A DNA stretch of 64,000 nucleotides from Acestrorhynchus altus (lineage: Eukaryota > Chordata > Actinopteri > Characiformes > Acestrorhynchidae), in the NCBI GenBank assembly GCA_034509495.1, contig CM067515.1, positions 16,519,058 through 16,583,057 of the forward strand, in the 5' to 3' direction. Made by a program: the position numbers and the translations under genes. Below the pieces are notes generated by a model. That model was not told the DNA's origin, did no database searches, and worked only from the letters and a program-made list of their open reading frames with translations. Below, in pieces: positions 1 through 11,624 of the stretch. Position 1 is the first letter of the stretch; each line of letters begins with the position of its first letter.

Positions 1-3000
1 TGATCATTCAATAATAATACGTGTTACGTTCTGTTAGTTGTTGTTTGATTGTGGTGTAAGGTGGCTGTGGTATGATGGTGATTGTTGTGGAATGTTGTTG
101 CTTGATGAACATAGTTGTGGCTTGCATTTTGGTTCTTTATGAAGAATAATGCTCACAAAATGTTACTGAGATATAAAAACATCAAAAACAAGTGACTTTG
201 ATTTTGACACTATCTGTTTGTGATGTAGCAAGTTGGTGGAGTGTTTCTCTCACGTGGTACATTATAATTTTTTTTCATTTACTAAAAGGTTTAACTTTTT
301 ACTCTCAACCTGTTTACATATGAGACTCCAAAACTTCACACTAATAGTCTGTTCTGCTTGATGTGATGCCTGATGCTCTTGTGGCACAGTGTTTACAATG
401 GCCTTATCCACTCACTCTGTTGATGTGACAGACTGTTCAATCTCAATCACTGAGTGAATTATTACTGTAAAAAGTAACAGTGGCAGTAAAACTGTTTTCC
501 ACACTACTGTGATTAAGCATTGGCACTTACTCTGCCATTCACATGCAATGCATGAATTGTTCTTAGTTAGCATGAGAAATGTGTGACGATCTCACTAACT
601 AATCAACTATTAAATTAGTTGCAAACGAATTTGTTCAATTTTTTGCTGCACCCCGATCAGGTCTGTTCATTCAAAGTTAGATGGTTTAACTGTTGCCATT
701 GGACAGAGCCTTTATATTGTGTGGTGGAGTCAAACTACCCATTCTATGTATGTATGTGTATATTGCATAGATACAAAATATTACAGGCCAAACCCATGGC
801 TTCATGAGGGTGTGGGTCGGTCCACTCTGAGAGGGCTTACTCCACTGTTGATGTGATTGCATATGATCTGTACGTAAGCAGCGGTGGATAGGTCAGTTTC
901 CAGCATAAACAGTGCAGCGGGCGTGAAATGAGCTGGGCCAGCGCGAGCTGTCATGTTCCACGGCTCTTTAAGAGCACACTGGAAGGTGGGCTGTTTTTCC
1001 AGCACACAGAGAAACAGCTCCAGACAATTAACCAGCGGTTTTAAAGCTCAGCTAACAATTACTGCTGCTTGGAGAAAAACGAGGTTTGAACAGAGCCAGC
1101 AGAGAGGATATTCATGCAACACCAAATGACATTTAATCCAAGGTCATGACTTAAAAAAAAAAAAAAAAAAAAAGCTTTTACCTCGGCCTGATGCCCTCAG
1201 TGTAAAATGTAAGCTCTTCCACTGTTTTCAAGTAATTTATTTGGCATGGAGCGTAAATTACCTTTTCTTTCAACTTTGCTACACAGTCCTGCATGCAGTT
1301 CATGATCATTTATGGGTGATTTATGTTGATCACCTTTTAAAATGACCAACAATTTTGTTTTAATTATATCAACAAAATGTTTGTGTTTTAATGTAAAGAA
1401 TACAATTAAAATATTATTTTTTATTTGCCAAGAGACAAGTTGAAGAATCCTTGTCCCAGGTTCATTTCAAAGTGTTCAGTTACTTTGTCATACTTTTTTC
1501 TGTGTTCTCTAGTGCTTAAACCAATGCCTTGTGCCCATACTAATGGAAAACATTACATTTGCTTTAGTAGTTTTGTTTGCATTTAACCTTTTTCAGACAG
1601 AAATTGAAAACCTGTCATTATTTTAAGCTGGTGTCATTACCATCACCATTTCTGACATGTTGCTATACTGACAACTGTAACTTTTTACAGGCCATGAATG
1701 TCCTAACACTACTAGTATAAGATACACTTTAAATACATATAAATTATATAAACCTTATTTTCTAAATACTGCTGTAATACTATAACAATTTGAATAAACC
1801 TTCCCAATGATCAGGAGGAATACATGATTAAATACATTAATATTAAATAAATATTTTTCTATACATCAAAATGTCACACTTTTCCCATGGTTGACATGTG
1901 CTTCTCCATTTCCATGGTTTTGATGTTACCTTTAAACAAAATCTTTACAACAAAATCAAAATCAGTAATCATAGGCTGCTGCAGTAATGAAAGTAATGGC
2001 AGGCACATTAATGTAATGAATGTAAATAATATGTATGTAAATAATGTGATTTTCATTATAGCAAAAAGTTTTAAGGTCTGGATTGGGGACAAAAAAAAGA
2101 AAATCATACTGATCGCAGTGCTTATTTTTGTAGTGCCATCAAACCTATATCTAATAACTAATATAATTAAATAATGACACAGTTCCATAGTGATGGTATG
2201 AGTTTCTCTTTAGGATGAAAGTACTAACACATCTTCTCTTCTACTCACCTGGATATGGTGGACTTGCTCAAAATGAGATAATTAAACAGACAAAAAGCAG
2301 AAGTGCAGCATAAAGGACTTAGCAAGGTTTAACATGAGCCTGTTTGCACTCATCTGTAGCTAATCGACTCCCTCATGTTGGCCTGTCTCTTTGCCCACCC
2401 AGTGTAAGCCCTCATAGTAGCAGCACCTGCATATAGAGATGTGATGACAGCGTCGTTTAGGAAAATCTGCTGCCCTCTTATTTGCCCATGTCATTAGATC
2501 AGGGGTGCCTAATCAAAACGGGGACTCTTGCGCACATATAGCATTGCTTTATCCCGTCTGTCTTACGGCATGTCTTTGCCAGGACCTACAACGAGCCAGG
2601 TATGAAACGTCTACTTACATTTTCCTGAAGATGGAGCATTTTGATTTACATGTTTAAAGCCTAGAGTATACACTCCACTGCCAAAGTCAACAACGGCAGC
2701 CGCACTTGTTTTTCCCAAACGGTTTAGCAGGACATTAAACATTTTGACAAAATTATCTAACGCGCCGGCTCTGCCGCTGCAGCCGCTGACCTCATTGCTA
2801 AATGTGTTTACCCTGGCTGAAATGGCCCATTTAGACTCCTTTTACTTTGTAAATACCAGCGTCACTTTCTGAAGCTAATATTAAAAATATGCCAGTGAAA
2901 ATACATCTTGCGAGTGTAGTTTCAGATGGAGAAGGGCTTTGCGCTCTAAAGCTCCGTTACTGTAAAGCTCCAGTGCAGGCTTACTGGTCCATGCGGCTCC

Positions 3001-3439
3001 AGGGTTGAATGGGTGCTGTTGGATCACTTGCCTTTTTCTTGCTGGTTCGTTTACCTGTGCTGTGGATCAGTGGTTGCAGTGTAATTCCACAAAGTGTTTA
3101 TTTTGATCTTAGCTTAATGGTGTTTGAAACCAGGCCTGTCAGCCAGAAGGCACAGGGCCAGGTGCAATTCCACAATTAAGGATGTTATATCTGTTTAACC
3201 TTTGTTTAACATACTGAAGTCACACTAAGATTAAAAATCTCTTTTCCAGATAAACTGTGGCCAAAATCGTAGACCTTACCCTCATAAAAACACCTAAAAA
3301 CCACAGATTAGTTAATAACAAAAGCATCCATTATAACAATGGATGCTGTATTATTCATACAATAAGGATGTGTTTATTAGAATTTGAAAGGCAAAAACTA
3401 GTCCTACCCATGTACTCTGAGAATAAACTGATTTGCTCA
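1..3439. other. Non-coding stretch, no gene seen
   Basis: I see no coding exon here; the open frames are short and lack splice or family signals. It is AT-rich, with a poly(A) run at about 1,151-1,173. The part from about 2,340 to 3,120 is more GC-balanced and of higher complexity than its surroundings, as conserved non-coding DNA often is, but this cannot be judged without alignment. Since the GLIS-like gene downstream lacks its 5' exons, this may be its intron. Confidence 0.5.
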
Positions 3440-3850
3440 GTGTATACTGTAGGTATTGAGTAAGCACTATTCAGTAACTATGAATTATTCAGTATCCAGT
3501 ATGAATTATTAAGTAACTATTGTGAATTATTCAATACCTAATTTGAATTATTCGGTAGGTTCTATTACATACACTATATTACAGATTATTTAGTTACTTA
3601 TTTGAATGTCTAATTTGAATTAATCAATATCTTCTCTTAATTATTCAGTAACTACAGTGAATTATTCAGTATCTTCTAATAAGAATTGAATATGTACTAC
3701 AAAATATTTAACCATATGAAATATTCAGTATCTACTCTGAATTGTTTAGTATCAACTGAATTATTCAGTAACTACTAATGTATATTCAGTATCTACTATG
3801 TTTTATTTAGTATCTACTATAAATGATTCAGTACATACTATGAAGTATGC
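3440..3850. repeat. AT-rich minisatellite, ~20-bp unit
   Basis: About 20 degenerate tandem copies of a unit close to TATGAATTATTCAGTATCTA, varying by substitutions and small indels. The same unit recurs at 19,150-19,565. A non-LTR retroelement fragment starts right at its right edge. Confidence 0.85.
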
Positions 3851-3854
3851 TGTG

Positions 3855-4278
3855 TTCCCTTCATTGGCTCCCTGTAGCCCTGTACCTCCATACATGATGG
3901 CAATGGTCAAAACTCGAGCTGCACCAAGAGCCCTTCGAGCTTCAAGTACAGCTTGGCTTGACCCACCGTCCCTCAGAATGCAAGGAAAACAGGCATCCAG
4001 ACTCTTTTCTGTTCTGGCACCAAAATGGTGGAACGAACTTCCCCTGGGAGTCCGAACAGCTGAGTCCCTCACTGTCTTCAAAAACAGACTGAAGACCCAT
4101 CTGTTTCAGGAGTATTTAACTCCATAAAGACATTTGTTTCAACAGGATCTAAGCATGAAGAATCTCTAGATTCCAGCCTCGTCTACTAGCTAAGGATATT
4201 CTGAGTGAACAGCAAAGCATTTTGTAAGTCGCTCTGGAAAAGGGCGTCTGCTAAATGCTGTAAATGTAAATGTAAGTA
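3855..4278 (+). mobile_element. 5'-truncated non-LTR retroelement (L2-like), 3' end
   Basis: The sequence encodes the C-terminal tail of an L2/CR1-type reverse transcriptase. Motifs such as LAPKWWNELPLGVRTAESL and FKNRLKTHLF match the usual end of fish L2-like ORF2. After the stop comes a conserved 3' end (GTAAGTCGCTCTGG, then GCGTCTGCTAAATGCTGTAA) and a short TGTAAA-type tail. Only the last few hundred bases remain, so it cannot be active. A very similar copy lies on the minus strand at 32,438-32,840 inside mutyh. Confidence 0.85.
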
Positions 4279-6237
4279 GATAAGAAGTAATTTGTACAAT
4301 GTGTACAGTTTTGAGTGTGGCCCCGCACACAGACCCTTTGTATTTAAAGGGTTCTGATTCCTGACCACAGTGATCTCCTGTATAATGACTCATGAATTTA
4401 ATCTTGTTCTCTCAGACAAAACTATGGAGGAAAATTCCATCTGTTCCATAACACAACTGTCTCACAGCTCTGAGGATTGCAGAGCTAAGACCTGACGTGA
4501 ACAGTAGCAGTGTGAACGCGGCCTGCAGTATCCTCTCAGATCGTATAAGCTCATTTTCTGGGCTGGCCCAGAGCTGAGCTCGCAGAGTAAAGCCTCAGTG
4601 TTCCTCATGGCTTTAGAGCACTAACCAGAAGCAGAACTGTTCCCAGCGCCAACCCTGGGGCGTCCTGTCTGTCTGCCAGAGAGGCTTAACGTCCTGCTCA
4701 TGTACATACACACACACTGCCCCAATGGAGCACTGGCCGGCAGGTGAGACGAGATGAGCGAGCAGCAGGGCTATCAAACTCATGAATCTTCTTCCTGAAA
4801 AAAATTAGCAGTCTGGTTTCCCTCTGGCCGTCTGATCCCACTGTCCAGAAATGTGTGTGTGGGAGTGTGTGAGTATGTGTGTTAAAACTGCCTTTTAACT
4901 CTAGAAAGGCCAGGATTATTTCAGTACTGGAGCAAGCACGCCAGTCATTTGGAATGATTGAAGCATAATTGCTCATTTGTAGAATAACAGGAAAAATAAA
5001 CAAATTTCTCATTTCTTGTGTTAAAGTCACATTTTAATTGTACACAGTGTAATTTGTACTTTAAAATAGCAACTTCAGCATCAGAACAGTGTCTCTATTC
5101 TTTCTGCTCATAGGACATTTTTAACTTTGGAGAAGTGGGCAGGAAAACACTCTTTTTTCACTTTCAGTGATGGTTTTTTCACCGAGAAATGTAAAGAGTG
5201 ACTCAAAGCACAAACACGTTATGACTATAGGGGGTGTCCAGGAGCAAGAAATAACACTGCTTTAAAAAAGGGCATTAGAAATATTAGGAAGACAAATGTA
5301 AGGATGTCGTCATTGATGCTAGGAAATTTCATGGCTGCATGGCTGACACTCAACTGGATTCCTAATAGTGTAAATGAACAGCTCAAACACACACCAAGTT
5401 ACAAGTTACTTTGCAAAATCCTCTCACTGGCGTCTCAGACAATATCAGTTGTCTTAATCGAAGGCTTCTTTACCTCAGTCGGGTGAATGTTTGCTCGTGT
5501 TGTTTGACAGTGATGAAGCTGTGCATCAGAACCTATTGGTCAGTTTGTACTGAAACCTGCATTGCAGAAGCTGATTTGTCATCATAAAAGGCAGGAGAAA
5601 AAAAGAACTCCTTTAACGTATCGTATTAGTATTTCTTTCTCCTGGGCTCCCCTTACAGGGCAGCTTCATACAGATATTTATGGAAATTTGAGTGACACAG
5701 AAATGGCTTCAGAACTGAAATAAGCATGTGAACGGAGGCAGTAGAGTAATTGTACAGTGTTTTACACAAACATGACTCATTACACAGTGTTATGCAGTTC
5801 TTAAGAGCATTTTCCTGTCCATTTCCAAAGTTACTTAGTAGAGTAATAACATTCCGTGGGTCGGAATACAGAGAGGCTATTCTTCATTTTACAGTCAGTG
5901 TAGCGTCAACAAACTTCTGAAGCAATTTTATGGTACAAGTCATACATGATGTTACTATAAAGTACCTGCAAAAAACCATTTTCCTAGTACAAAGGAAATA
6001 CAAAGAACTTATTTTTACTCTGAAGTACTGACAACATAATAATGTGAGCCTGAAATATAGAATAGTAAAAGGTTCTAGTGTTAAACCATCTCTAATAGAC
6101 TTGACTCTGTGTTTTCTGGCACTGTGTGACTGTTATCTATTAACCTGGACTGAAGTATTGGTAGTTCATTGAAAATGCTGCTATTGTTTTGTAAGTATGT
6201 GACACACATTTGACTATTTTGATTCCCTAAACCATTG

Positions 6238-6276
<39 letters not shown>

Positions 6277-7305
6277 TGTGTGTGTGTGTGTGTGTGTTTG
6301 GAGGCTGGTATCTGAGGGCCTCCCCGCAGTTTCTCCCGAACTTTGCACCAGGATGACCTGTAATTTCCATGACCCATTGACAGTGGGATTTAAACTGGAA
6401 CTCAATTCTGCGCTGGGGTCATAAATGAAAGAGGTTGTCATGGAAACTTGTCTGGCCCAGAGTCTGCCTTTAATAACTATGATACTTCATCATCCAGAGC
6501 AGAAGGTTTGGAATGACGGTGTTCTAGTGATGGACTGAAGTTCAAACCACAGTTTGACTCTCATTCTCCCTCTCGTCCATCCGCTCTAAGCTGGACTTGT
6601 TTTTTTCTGCATAGCACTCTTCTTTACACTACAGGCCTTTGATCCTCACCTCTTTTGATATTCACCTTCAGAGCCAGAATCAAAGTGCCTCTTTCTTTCC
6701 CCTCTCTACCTCTCCCACACACACATACACACAGTCTGTGTCTAATGAATTGGATTCACACAAGCAGTCACGTTCACCAAATTGAGTTCACTGAGTCAGA
6801 ACTGACTCATCTAAGCCGATTAATACTCATCAGTCTTCACAGATGTTCTCATGGAGTTTAGCATAACTTCGGTATGTGGTGCTGACATATTTTACCCGTT
6901 TGAAATGGACTGACATCAGTGTACTTTTTTGCACCTCTTTTCCTAATGGGTTTCAAGTTTGTATACTTTTAGACTCTTCAAAATAGCCCCTTAGCACACC
7001 CTAGACAAATAGGCGGCACTTAGAATGCTTTTCCAAAATGTTCAAAATGTTTTTTGAAATACTTGTGTCCAGATGTAATTAAATAGCTCTTCTAATGAGT
7101 AAATTCAGACACTTAAAAACTCACCCAATGCTGATACATTCATTTCTTTAGTCACAGCTGATATTCACCAATCAGCCATTGTACTAGCATGACTTACAGG
7201 CGACTTCCTTAAAAGAAAAATCTAGACATACAGTAGAGTCCATATCGACACTAACTTATTGGTCATGTGAAGTTCTCAAATGCTCAACACTAGCTGTGGT
7301 AGGTT
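4279..7305. other. Non-coding stretch with a (GT)n tract
   Basis: No exon could be supported. A pure (GT)n microsatellite interrupted once by TC occupies about 6,241-6,297; long Cys-Val or Thr-His frames there are artefacts of it. The rest looks like unique AT-rich intronic or intergenic DNA. Confidence 0.6.
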
Positions 7306-7545
7306 TGAGTATTGGCCTACTTTTTTCAAAGAACAGAATGCTCTGGTGTAGAGGGTTTTAAAGCCTACAGTAATGGTCTGTGGAGCACAGGAACTGTATT
7401 CTCTGGAGAGACTGAACTCCCTCCAGTACTTTTAGAGCTGTATGAACTGGTCGTCCAGTATCAGCATTTGACGTCATTAATGCTTTCCTGGCTGAATGCA
7501 GTCAAATCCTCTTCTCAGCAATGATCCAATCTCTAGTGTAAAGTC
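7306..7545 (-). mobile_element. MITE family A, old partial copy
   Basis: This matches the reverse complement of the internal part of the MITE at 63,352-63,857 (shared phrases around CTGTGGAGCA, TTCTCTGGAGA and GAATGCAGTCAAATC). Both termini are missing or too diverged to place. Relationship inferred from repeated reading of the copies in this window. Confidence 0.55.
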
Positions 7546-9470
7546 TTCCCAGAGGACACCTGATTATGTATTGGGTTTCTTTAAAGGTTAAAAAAGAAAG
7601 AAGCTACCCACTAGTCTCAGATCACCATTAAAGAAGGCACTGCCCACCCCCACTGTTCCTATCAGCTGCATCCTCTCCAGGGTCAAAGGTCAGATGGATC
7701 TCTCTGCTTGAGACAGATAAGCTTTAGTGGGGATCAGAGACCCACATGACCATGGAAAAAAAAGCCCTGTAAAGGTGATGAACAGAGAAGGTAAAAGCTC
7801 AGGGAAGAGATGAATCGAGCGTCTGAAAGATTCCCCTCATTCCTGCAGCCTGAGCGCGCCGCAGCTGCCACTGATTACACCCTGATTCACTTTAGCTGCA
7901 CATAGAGGCAGCTTGTAAAAATATGAACAGTATAACTGTTTCCTGAGTTTGTGCTGACAGCAGCTCCCGGGGGAAAACGCCGCCGCTGCACAGAACCACA
8001 TGGCAGAACGCCCCACACTGCAGAGTACCACAGGCTCCTCTACACCAAGAAGAGGTAGTCTGGTATTACTAGAGAGTAACCACCCGCTGCTGTACAATAC
8101 ACTGACGTTTAGGGACACCTAGCCTTTCAAAATGCTTTTGCTCATATGTTATAATTTGACATAATTTATAGAAAATATTTTCAGTAACCTTTCAGATGTT
8201 TAAAACACCTTTAGGAGCTTTAAGCAATGCTTTAAAAGATGGTTTGAATAAGCAAATAATAAGCAAACAAATACAAATATTACAGTAATAATACATTTAA
8301 ATTATTTGTAAAATGTTATATTGTAATAAAATGTAATGGAATTTTCAGGGAAATGCTATTTTCTTGTGAAGAAAAAGTTTATTTTATTACTATCTTAAAT
8401 GCCTAAAATTAGAGTAATGTGCAGCAAATCAGCTGTAGATGATTAGAACATTGTTAGAGATGATTTTGGAGGAACCTCTTTAATTTCGGACATTTAGTTT
8501 GGTTTGCTCTTGATTGTTGAAGCAAGTGGTTTCGCTATGACCAGATTTCTGAGGCTCTCAGAAATAAAGTTGTAGATGCAGATTACCACATTACCATTCA
8601 AGTCCCTCCCATGAAAGTCAAACTCCTAGCTTTCATGGACTAATAGAAAGCCGTAAGATCTAATAGTATATTGTAAAATATACTATTATATATTGTATTA
8701 TATATTGTAATAGTATATTTTAAAAAATTCAAAAGAAGGCCTAATGTCCTCACCGTTTTGAGAGGTATTGTGTGTTAGAGAAGCTTTTCTGAGACATATG
8801 GTTGTAAAGGAAGGAGAGATGTGAGTCATGTTAGATGAGAGCACTGTGAGAGAATGTGCAGTGTTTTATGTTTTTCTGGTGATGAAAATAAGGTTGAGGA
8901 ATGTGAAGTTGGCGTCTGTGGAAAAAAGACGCTACGGATAAACTGATGTCATAGGGAATTTTGCAGTGTGCTTTGAATGCAAGATTAGTCCCACATAATT
9001 ATGCAAATTTCTGTGTGCATGAGTTTGCACTTAAAGCAGTATCATGTGAGAACAGGTATATTTTTGCTCCTCGGTTCCCCCTACAGATGAGTGTATGCTT
9101 TGAATGCCCCAGTTGACCACTGCACATGTGCATTTGTTGACAAGCTGAGAGATACTGAAGTGTCATCTGAAGTGAAAGAAGCATGTGGATTGATGCCGAA
9201 TAGAAATATCACAGGGTTTTACACAAATATAATTTCCACTATTATGGCGTTCTGGAGAAAGGTCTCGTGTACCAACATAGTTCCATGGTGCAGTAGTAGT
9301 GTTCTGGCCTAGAATGGAATTCACAGATGCCATTCTCCCCATTAGTCAGTGGAGCATCAACATGATTCTGATGCTGCTATTTGAAGGTAGAACTGATGCA
9401 TATTGTCTGAATATATCTCATACATTTTATTTCCATTCTCAACCACCTGAACTTTAAGGTCCTTCAGTCA
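7546..9470. other. Non-coding stretch, no gene seen
   Basis: There are no supported exons. The segment at about 7,620-8,100 is unusually complex for the region (GATA-like AGATAAGC, GC-rich blocks) and could be regulatory, but that is only an impression. Around 8,660-8,720 lies a short AT-rich self-complementary run. Confidence 0.45.
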
Positions 9471-9477
9471 ACAGCTA

Positions 9478-9935
9478 CTAAACACTCCTCATTCTAGACT
9501 CCAGTCCAAAGGTGACAGAGCTTTCTCTACTGCTGCCCCAAAACTGTGGAATAGCTTCCTGTATTTATTAGAATGTCGTTCTCCTTTAGTGTGTTTAAGT
9601 CTAACTTAAAGACATATCTATACTCCCAGGCTTTTCAGTGCACATGATAAATCACACTTTTTTTAATTAATGTTTATATTGTTGTATTTTATTTACTCTG
9701 CTATTTTTACCTGTATTAGCTATATATTAGTTTTATATTTATATTTTTCTTGCCTTCTTTTAGCCATATCATTCTTTCTTTATTTTTAGGTTTTATGACC
9801 TCATTTTCTCCTGCTGTTTATACCTGTGTTATATTTGTTTTATTATATTTTCTAAAATGTACAGCTCTTTGGTTAGCTCTTGTAGTCTTTAAATAAGTCA
9901 ACAAATAAAGTTGACTTGACTTGAATAGACTTGGT
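9478..9935 (+). mobile_element. Non-LTR retroelement 3' end with TTGAC tail
   Basis: The left part encodes a decayed reverse-transcriptase C-terminus (GDRAFSTAAPKLWNSF is the family's usual 'AP.LWN.LP' block). It ends in a long AT-rich 3' UTR and a tail of TTGAC repeats after AATAAAG. It belongs to a different subfamily from the copy at 3,855. It is truncated at the 5' end and inactive. Confidence 0.75.
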
Positions 9936-10139
9936 TATTTTCAATGAGAATTTCATAGCAAGATACTATTTAAGGCCCATGTGTGAATGTGCAAATTTCA
10001 CACATTACTGGCAAAAAACACTCCAGTAATGTCCCGTTTTTTGAGTGTGAAATGCTTTTAAGTTTATGGCTAACATAATTATAGCTACTTTAAGTTTATT
10101 TGCTTGTCCTGCTTTAGTGTATAACTTTATAACACTACA

Positions 10140-10800
10140 AAATTACTAGAGAGGGACCAATTATTTAATTTCCTTTCCAAATGCTAACATGGCCTGTTCT
10201 TTTCCACCCTTTTTAAGATGTTTATATCCCAATTCTGTTGCTCTTACAGGCTGTCACTGTGGCCATGTGTTTGTGATAATTCTGTTTTTAAAGGCAATTC
10301 ATTGGGTTTGTTTTTGTTTTCCTCTCTGTTCTGAAATGCAAAAGTGTGACCCTTTGATGTGTGAGCTCGGAGCTTTGCATAAGGGCAGGAAAGGCCCACT
10401 AAGGCTGGCATCATGCTTCATGTTGGAATGGCTCGATTGTGCATTTCTGAAGAATAGGCTGGTGACAGCTGCATCTAATGGCACTAACAAAGGCTTTATT
10501 TATTCGGTCGCGATGCAGCAAGCATCAGTAAGCCATCATGGTTCCCCCCGAGCCATCGTGGTGTACAGCATGTCGGAGGCATGTTTTCTGAAAGTCCATC
10601 TGGACTGAAGTATGGGCCTGTACATGATCAAAACCAGCCTCATCAATTTTTATTATGACAATGATCGGATAAGTACGAAGCACGATAGAGTAAGCAAATA
10701 CACCATTAAGTGGGCCTGTCCCTTTGGAGGCATTCTAGTGGCATTCTATGGCATGCAATGATCATCAGCAAATCTGCAGAGAATTTACATTCTATACTGC
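10140..10800. promoter_or_regulatory. Candidate conserved non-coding element
   Basis: This block stands out from the surrounding AT-rich sequence by balanced composition, no repeats and no similarity to any mobile element seen here. It has a chance open frame of 139 codons (10,189-10,608, +) without a recognisable domain or codon pattern. It includes homeodomain-like and POU-like words (CATCAATTTTTATTATGACA, TTTGCATAA). A position upstream of, or inside, a developmental transcription factor gene would suit an enhancer. This is inference only. Confidence 0.3.
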
Positions 10801-11252
10801 ACAAAGGTTTTCTAATGAGAAATCTGGGGAAATTACTTATTTATCTTGAAATAAACACATTACCATTCATTGAAACGAGCGAGTAATTGTAATTGTTATC
10901 TAGGGTAAGGGTTCAATTAAGTTCCCATTCAGACTTTCATTACATCACAAGAGCTGTTGGTGGAGCCAAACAAATGTTATATAGAGTTCGACAGGTAAAC
11001 ACAGAACACTGACTGTACAGTAAACACTCTCATTGACCACAGACTTTATGTTTATGTTGGGTTTATTCTAATGTTATATAGAGTTTTTGAACAGTGCTAT
11101 AACACTTATGACTGATTTTTAGTGTAGTGGTGTGTTAGCAGTTTTATTTAGACCATAGTTGAGATGAGCACTTGTTTAGTTAGTATTTAATGTATGATGA
11201 ATTATGGATTAAATCTCAGAACAAACTTTCACTGTCTTACTCCTTCCAAATG

Positions 11253-11253
<1 letters not shown>

Positions 11254-11301
<48 letters not shown>

Positions 11302-11304
11302 GCA

Positions 11305-11375
<71 letters not shown>

Positions 11376-11392
11376 TCACACACACACACACA
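11254..11392. repeat. (CT)n then (CA)n compound microsatellite
   Basis: A (CT)n run at about 11,254-11,282 passes directly into (CA)n of about 50 units with minor interruptions. All long frames crossing it are repeat artefacts. Confidence 0.95.
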
Positions 11393-11593
11393 TGCAGACA
11401 TGCACCCACACACAGCAGCTCCTCTACCCCATTTATTGGTTAAAAAGTAATTGAAGCTGGAATATTGAGGGTCTTGTTTTACTTTTTGTAATTTACCATC
11501 ATTAAAATTGATGCTTACGTGAATTAGAATAATTTTTTAGTTTCGACAGCCATAAAAGCCCCAATTTGTTATTACTGTAATATCTTTTCATGG

Positions 11594-11624
11594 TTCTCTC
11601 TCTCTCTCTCTCTCTCTCTCTCAG
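11594..11624 (+). promoter_or_regulatory. (CT)n polypyrimidine tract at GLIS-like exon acceptor
   Basis: The polypyrimidine tract of the 3' splice site for the exon at 11,625 is a pure (CT)n microsatellite of about 13-14 units followed by AG. Such a tract should bind U2AF and PTB well, and its length is likely to vary between individuals. Confidence 0.75.

Noticed and set aside
3440..3850. CRISPR-like array
   Set aside because: Units are contiguous and degenerate without spacers, and the window is a vertebrate genome; the same applies to the other minisatellites.
10189..10608. 139-codon open frame as a gene
   Set aside because: No domain, no splice context and unusual composition for a protein; kept only as possible non-coding element.
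11190..11454. Long His-Thr frames (and Cys-Val frames on the other strand)
   Set aside because: They are translations of the (CA)n tract; the same happens at 6,242, 21,422, 62,400 and 62,940.
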